Source: Bryoerythrophyllum caledonicum (taxonomy: Eukaryota; Streptophyta; Bryopsida; Pottiales; Pottiaceae). Taken from it: a stretch of DNA of 64,000 nt. The first letter of the stretch is position 1. The number at the start of each line of letters is the position of its first letter. Position numbers and translations under genes: made by a program. The stretch spans positions 26,678,668-26,742,667 of the forward strand of contig OZ020517.1 in NCBI GenBank assembly GCA_963971425.1. Direction: 5' to 3'. Below, piece after piece: positions 58,684 through 64,000 of the stretch. Below the pieces are notes generated by a model, which did no database searches, was not told the DNA's origin, and saw only the letters and a list, made by a program, of their open reading frames with translations.

Positions 58684-60755
58684 GTGAAATGTCGGTTTTG
58701 TTCTCACACCATGTCCTATAGAGCGGACATGATGTCGCACATGGGATACCGTCTTCGTAACAGTGTAGGACGTGATGTTCAAGTGTGTAGGATGGTGCCT
58801 CCACATGTGCGTGTGTTGTTTCAAGAATGTGATGGAGGTGTCTCGGATCGTTTTGATGTTGCCAACAACATATTCCTCAGCCTAGACGGCAAGGATGAAG
58901 TTTGGATGGAACCTTTATTGCCACAATCTGTGAACAACAATGTGGAGCAATTTCAAAATTTCCAACCACTTGTGACGTGGAACCGATCCATGTAGGTACA
59001 AAATCTCAAGAGCTACGCTAGCTCTCCTTGACGAAGGGCTTCAACTCTCCCGCAAAACAACTCTTGGATAGGGTTTGGTCTAGTGCTCTTTACAAAGCAT
59101 ACATCCCATTTAATATCATTAGGCACCCTGCATTTTTAAAAGCGGTTTGTGAATCTACGCGCGTACAAATGCCGATGTACAACCCACCATTCTACATGCC
59201 GTGCGTATAAAGTCGATGAGAAACAAGAAAGCTGATTTACAAAGGAAGATCAACATGAATATGGGGGACCCTATATCAAAGTATGGGGTTACGATATGTA
59301 GTGATGGTTGGGACAACTTTTAGAATCAGCCTTTGCTAAACGTTATCTAGTTAAGCACAAAAGGAGATGTTTTCTTTGGCACCACTGATACATCACGGAA
59401 TTATAATGATCACTTCTACGCTGCTTCTCAAATCCGACCATTTCTGCAAATATTTGGGCCCAAAAATGTTGTTTAAGTATGCACCAACAATGCTTTTGTC
59501 ATGGCGTCTGCATGTCATGACATCATGTAAGCAATTGCCTATCTTTATGTTCAAGGATGCGCTGCTCATTGCTTGGATCTTTTATTGGAGGATTGGAGCA
59601 AAGAAAATTGGGTGAGAAGGACCGTGAGGAAGGCTAGGGCTATTTGTTTATTCACCAAGAACCACCACGCTCTAGAAACAATCCTCTAAAGGCTATCACC
59701 AGGTCTTGCTATTTGCGTGTCCAATGAGATATGATTTGCAACAAACTTTATCATGATAGAACACCTCCTTGAAGTTCGCCAGACTCTAGAAAGAATGATA
59801 GTTGATGATGCATGGCATGCTTTCATTGCGAAGTTGTGGACCCAAGCCCTAGCTACACATGCAAAAAGCATATTTGCGCAGCACGTGATATGCTCTAATG
59901 GATTTTGGGATATTTGTCTAAATTTTGAGTACGTGGTGTTGCCGATGGTATATACCCTTTGTGTGTTTAACGACAATGCTCTTGCTATGGGTGTTGCATG
60001 GAAGGTTATGCATGATTTGGAAATCCATGTTCCAGGATTCATTGAGGCCCCTTTCCAATTGGAACAAGATTTTGCAACTAGGCATTAGGTGCCTTGAACG
60101 CGAGGTGGAGGCTTTTGATTACTCACCTTCACTGGGCTGGAGCTATATTAAACCCTTATTTACAATGATGGACCCCTTTGCATGAGAATGAGCATTCAAG
60201 ATCAATCTTGAATCAAGTCCTTTGAAAGCTAGTTAGAAGTGTGGAAGATCTTCAATAGGTCCTCAATCAATACTAGGCTTTTATTGAAAACAAAGGGACA
60301 TTTGCAGATTTGATGGATCTAATTGTGTTCACCCTATGAATGGTGGGATGCAATGGGAGGTGGTGCAAAGGCATAGGAGATAATTGCAAGACGCACACTT
60401 GCTCAAGTATGTTCAAGCACGCAATTGGAGCATTTACTCCTATGTTCACAACAAGGCTCGCAATTGCCTAGAACATAGTTGTGTGGAGGACCTTGTGTAC
60501 ATTTATACAAATTCTAGGCTCCTAAGGCATCAAAGGGGAACGAGGCTTGATAGGTGGCTCAAATTAAACGGTGTGCATTTCGATGATGAAAGCAACGGGG
60601 AAGATCCAGACGATGCAAATGAGGAAGGACGTTATCTTATCGACAATGATGGATTTGGTGATCTTGACATGGACGCCAACAATTTGGATTTGGACGATGG
60701 AGATTCGGATGGTGGCGGTGGTGGTTGTTGTCGTGTAGACAAAGACATGTCACAT
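58684..60755 (+). pseudogene. Decayed hAT-type transposase (DUF659 type)
   Basis: Cut-and-paste transposase remains. A BED-like zinc finger opens it (KCRFCSHTMSYRADMMSHMG). The block IPFNIIRHPAFLKAVCES follows (59028-59210). The DUF659 core comes next: DGWDN near 59306, CTNNAFVMAS near 59490 and GCAAHCLDLLLEDW near 59565, then HHALETIL. The long open stretch 59753-60088 includes WHAFIAKLWTQALATHAKSI. An acidic tail (DDGDSDGGGGG) lies at 60660-60730. Several stops and frameshifts occur, and the usual T-D-N-A catalytic Asp is Asn here (T-N-N-A), so it is inactive. The C-terminal dimerisation (hATC) part is poorly preserved around 60400-60600. Confidence 0.75.
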
Positions 60756-62759
60756 GTGGGACTTTGATGGTCAAAACTCTGATGGTGACCGTAGAGGTGG
60801 AGATATAGGAATTTTTGATTTCAATAAAGGCGACATGCTCAATTGCCATCAAACTCGGACAAAGATGATGATAGGCCATCCTTTGGACAACTTTGTGCTG
60901 GTCAAGGACTTTGGCGTGACCACAAAGGGGGCCTAGACATCGTGACGGTCCACGCAAACGTTGACTTGCCTTCCCAACCTCAAAGCAATTTGCTATCATT
61001 TAATGATGAAGGGCAATGTGTCCCAGATCATTGAGAAGAAGTCTAGGTTACTACACCGGTGGATGATACATCTTTATCGCCTTTGAAGTTTGTCCGCAAT
61101 TGCAATTCAAATCCAAATTGTAATCCAACTTCAATCTTAGGAAGGATATCCAAGCCGCTGGACAAAGTTATAGTAAATGCGGCAACCACGGAGATCAAAG
61201 TATCTTCCCAAGCTGGAATACAAAATCGGCTGGTGATTGGTAGTCATGTAATTGCGGATAGAAGCGATGCAATAACTACATGGGGATTGGTTCTTCATTG
61301 GTAGCTCTTCAAAATGATTGTCGAAACAATGGACAAGGACAAAATTGTCGTCAAGCCAAGAGGCTAAGTAGCGTTCAACAATTCAACTTCCTACCGTTCA
61401 AAGGCAACCTCTCACTTGTGGAAGTAAACGAGGCTACGTCGTACAAAGGGATAGAAAGGGGTCTAGAATAGGATTAAGAAGAATGGCATCCTCTTCAAAT
61501 GCACACCTCAATGCGGTTGCATTCGTATCTATAGCGCATCTATATTGCAGAGAAGCTTCTACTAGTACCCTAAGTGAGGGGACAACGGAGGACTACACGA
61601 GGGCTAAAGAGACATCAAGAATCAAGGAATAGCAATGCCATTTATTGGTGAAGATTCCAATCCATTAGAAGAAAGTCAAAAGGCTCAAGATGACACTTAC
61701 AATTGAGAAGTAGTACTCCTTAATCTGACGATGAAGAATATAAATCCAAGTTCATTGTTGAGTCGATTTGAGAAAAATATGGACAAGTTGTTGAAACCTC
61801 ATCCACTAGAACGATCCACCGACACACATGTAGTAGACGTGTTGAACAAACGGCGGTACAACCTAGATATCCCATAGGACTTTTGCAAAGAATAGTATAT
61901 TGTGATTTTATACACCTTATATTTTGCTTGGTATGTAGCATCTTCTTTATGGTGTGAAGAGTTTCTTCTTTTGTAATATCTTTTTGTATTAAGGAAAACC
62001 CTTTTTGAACTTCCTTGTTGTTTTAAATAAAGGCAAAGTGTTTATTAAACAATTTCTTTGTCTTTTCATCTTACCCTTCAGACCCTTACAAATAAAATAC
62101 AGAATAACTCAATCCACTATCACCCAAAACAACCCTGTCTGCCTCCAGTTTGCGGCCTATCCACAGTAGTGCGCACTCCATCCGCGCCCATTCCATGCTA
62201 CATCCGCTCCCGATCCTTGTCCTCATTTGCATTGTGAGCGATAATTCACCACCTTTAATTACGTTTAGTAGTGGGTGTAAATTGTCACTTACATTGTATT
62301 GCACCAGTATACACCATCCACAATTTGTACCTTAGGTAAAATAAACTAACCCAAAAATAAAAATCAATTAACTCATGGTAGATTAGATTAAGTAATTTAA
62401 TTAATCCTAAAGTAAATCAAATTCACTCTCAGTAACTTAATTTTAACCCACGATAATTAAATTTACCTAAAGAAATAATTTTAACTCCAATAACTTAATT
62501 TTACCCACGTGAGTTAGACTTTACCTCTATGTTAAATTTTTACTAAGTCAAAGGTTTTATCTTTTATCCTCTCGATTTTTATCTTAATTTTGGTTTTTTA
62601 TATTATTTTGATTTTTTTGAAAAAAAAATTGATTTTTTTTTTACCACATTATTTAGTAATAATCCAAGTTACTAGATCACATCCAATGCAAGCAACACTC
62701 AAAATCAACCACACAAGCACATTACACTTCAATTACATCAACAAAATTCATACTTCAAC
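60756..62759. other. Region downstream of the hAT remnant
   Basis: No supported gene. Short frames on both strands (61059-61304, 61280-61471) may be further decayed hAT-associated sequence. 62320-62660 is AT-rich with a poly-T tract. 62155-62215 is a CATCCGC/CCCATTCC-rich stretch resembling 58265-58430. Confidence 0.35.
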
Positions 62760-62927
62760 TGTCAGGGACATGAAAATAACCAACAAGAAAGTTTGGACTA
62801 GAAAAGAGTTGAAGACAAGAAACTAAGAACTTGGATTAACAGGAGAGTACACGAACAACACCAAGAGAGGTGAGCTAGAGCTCCAAGAGATGCGTTGTCG
62901 AGACTGAAAAACTCTTTAGCCTCGACT

Positions 62928-62935
62928 CCTATATA
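62928..62935 (-). promoter_or_regulatory. LTR TATA box
   Basis: TATATAGG on the minus strand, immediately downstream of the heat-shock-element array; transcription would start near 62900. Confidence 0.6.
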
Positions 62936-62936
62936 C

Positions 62937-63085
62937 TTCTAGAACTAGGAAACTTCTAGAACTTCCGCTAACCATGAAGCTTCTAGAAACTTCTTTCTAG
63001 AAGGTTCCAGAGACTTCTTTCTAGAATGTTCTAGAGACTTGTTTCTAGAAGGCTCTAGAAACAAGTCTCTAGAAGGTTCTAAGAC
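62937..63085 (-). promoter_or_regulatory. Dense heat-shock-element array in the LTR U3
   Basis: Six exact TTCTAGAA palindromes (62937, 62954, 62981, 62995, 63019, 63043) plus TTCTAGAG and CTCTAGAA variants. Several run on as alternating TTC-nn-GAA-nn-TTC units, the binding-site rule for heat-shock factors (for example 62981-62993 and 62996-63016). Confidence 0.65.
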
Positions 63086-63098
63086 TATGTCCCTAACA

Positions 63099-63115
63099 TC
63101 ACCGCCTCCTTTAGC
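63099..63115 (-). other. Polypurine tract of the Ty3/gypsy element
   Basis: Minus strand AAAGGAGGCGGTGA directly precedes the LTR start. Confidence 0.7.
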
Positions 63116-63148
63116 TTCGAGGTCTCCAAGAAGCAATGTGGTTGTCAG

Positions 63149-63502
63149 TCAGTACCAACGCAGAAAAATGAAGATCTGCCGCATAACGTCTGCTATAAAC
63201 TCCGATTTAAGTTCACGAGGTAAGTGGTTCATCGGCCCTTGGAGCCAACGGTAGTGACCCACGCCTTCTACTTCTGACCAAGCATGAACTTCCATGTCCT
63301 CATTGTGGAATTGTCCTCCAAACACGCATTCTGGCAGACCATTGAAAGCAGGCTTGACCTCGAATACAATCACCAGCAATGAGTTACTTGGTATCCTCTG
63401 TCGTTGTCGTGGTGCAGGCAGTTCTTCATTTTGGGGTTGCCATAGCGAGTTCGTTGGCTGAGATGACATGACTGGCGTATTGTGTACCTCTTGACAATCC
63501 AT
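63149..63502 (-). CDS. Small ORF between the integrase end and 3' LTR
   Basis: A 117-residue frame downstream of the chromodomain and upstream of the polypurine tract. It is rich in Gln and Pro at first (PTNSLWQPQNEELPAPRQRQ), then VIVFEVKPAFNGLPECVFGG. No family is recognised. It may be an extra 3' ORF of the retrotransposon or untranslated sequence open by chance. Confidence 0.25.
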   Translation of the reverse strand: MDCQEVHNTPVMSSQPTNSLWQPQNEELPAPRQRQRIPSNSLLVIVFEVKPAFNGLPECVFGGQFHNEDMEVHAWSEVEGVGHYRWLQGPMNHLPRELKSEFIADVMRQIFIFLRWY

Positions 63503-63610
63503 ATTAGAAGACCAAAATATGGCTATTGGAAAAATTCTACTCTATCTAGGACAAAATAACTTCATCGACTTTGAATTTTGGTGGTGCTCTCCCTCCCTTT
63601 ATATTCCTAG

Positions 63611-64000
63611 GTGGACAAGCGTCAGAAAGAAGCTATCGTCGAAATGGCTTAGGTTTATGAGGATATTGTTGATGAAACATATGTACCTTTTCTGGCGCAT
63701 TGGCAAGATTTTTCGGCGGATTCCCATGTTCGTTCATTAATATCATAGCCGCTCCAATGCACAAAGTACTCCAATTTCCCCATCTTCGCCATGAATCTAG
63801 TATCTTATCTACCTCGTATTCCTTGTGGTTCTCAATTTCAATATTAGGTGGTAGACTTTGCACTCTTCCGGGAAAAGTCGACTGTCGATAATGTTCCAAC
63901 AAAAACACGTGGAAGAGTGGATGTACCTTCATAGCAGTTGGTAACTCCAGACGGTACGCTACTGGATTGATCTGCTTCTAAATGACAAACGGTCCCAATC
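63611..64000 (-). pseudogene. Ty3/gypsy (chromovirus) integrase C-terminus and chromodomain, cut by the window edge
   Basis: Minus strand entering from beyond 64000. It reads INPVAYRLELP and KVHPLFHVFLLEHYRQ (the usual end of the integrase before the chromodomain). Then comes a chromodomain, EYEVDKILDSWRRWGNW, continuing in shifted frames as YFVHWSGYDINERTWE and ENLANAPEKVHMFHQQY-type sequence. Chromodomains guide chromovirus integration into heterochromatin. A TAG near 63980 and two frameshifts inside the chromodomain show that this copy is inactive or that the sequence has small errors. Confidence 0.88.

Larger units (their letters stand above)
62760..63098 (-). repeat. 3' LTR of a Ty3/gypsy element
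   Basis: On the minus strand it begins TGTTAGGGACAT (63098) and ends ATGTCCCTGACA (62760), so the tips are inverted repeats with TG...CA. Length 339 bp. It lies downstream of the chromodomain coding sequence and is preceded by a polypurine tract. The 5' LTR lies beyond the window. Confidence 0.8.

Overview
The window looks like nuclear DNA of a land plant, dominated by transposable elements. The plant assignment rests on a complete intron-rich gene for plastid KAS II (3-oxoacyl-ACP synthase II), a SEC61-gamma-like gene with a spliced reading frame, a Ty3/gypsy chromodomain element and a hAT transposase. Short introns, EEP-RT-RNase H LINEs, DD34E Tc1-like elements and TTAA-ended MITEs make me lean towards a non-seed plant (bryophyte, lycophyte or fern). 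That lean is an inference and is not proven by the sequence. No RNA gene or CRISPR array was seen.

Layout. 0.37-0.66 kb: short SEC61-gamma-like gene. 1.2-2.2 kb: intergenic DNA crowded with TGACG motifs. 2.7-3.5 kb: LINE 3' fragment (A). 4.2-5.2 kb: decayed Tc1-like transposase. 5.2-17.0 kb: an older plus-strand LINE (C) split by a 7.68-kb minus-strand LINE (B) with a clear 9-bp target duplication. LINE B carries a canonical 2A ribosome-skipping motif at the head of its coding region. 17-23.4 kb: AT-rich DNA with no gene that I can support. 23.4-28.9 kb: GC-richer promoter/5' UTR and the 13-exon KAS II gene (576 aa). 30.3-31.8 kb: two exons of a secreted, Cys-rich protein with a filamin-like exon resembling GEX2. 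31.8-32.5 kb: a cluster of small TTAA MITEs. 33.73-37.48 kb: a complete 3.75-kb Tc1-like DD34E element with nearly perfect ~947-bp inverted repeats, each built of five ~185-bp units. 38-40.5 kb: decayed DUF7869-type gene. 44-47 kb: palindromic MITE, 28-bp tandem repeats and a 546-bp pure TTC microsatellite. 47.54-51.47 kb: a young non-autonomous LTR retrotransposon whose interior is mostly tandem repeats. 52.7-56.7 kb: TTAA elements around a transposase-less relative of the Tc1-like element. 58.7-60.8 kb: decayed hAT transposase. 62.8-64 kb: the 3' end of a Ty3/gypsy chromovirus whose LTR has a dense heat-shock-element array directly upstream of its TATA box.

Only KAS II can be called a complete functional gene with confidence. 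It supplies the C16-to-C18 elongation step in plastids. The rest of the window is mainly a record of element insertion. Insertion order can be read directly at LINE B into C. Near-identical terminal repeats mark the Tc1-like element and the non-autonomous LTR element as recent. The most unusual items are the 2A motif in the LINE, the Tc1-like element with very long satellite-like inverted repeats, and the heat-shock-element array in the LTR promoter.
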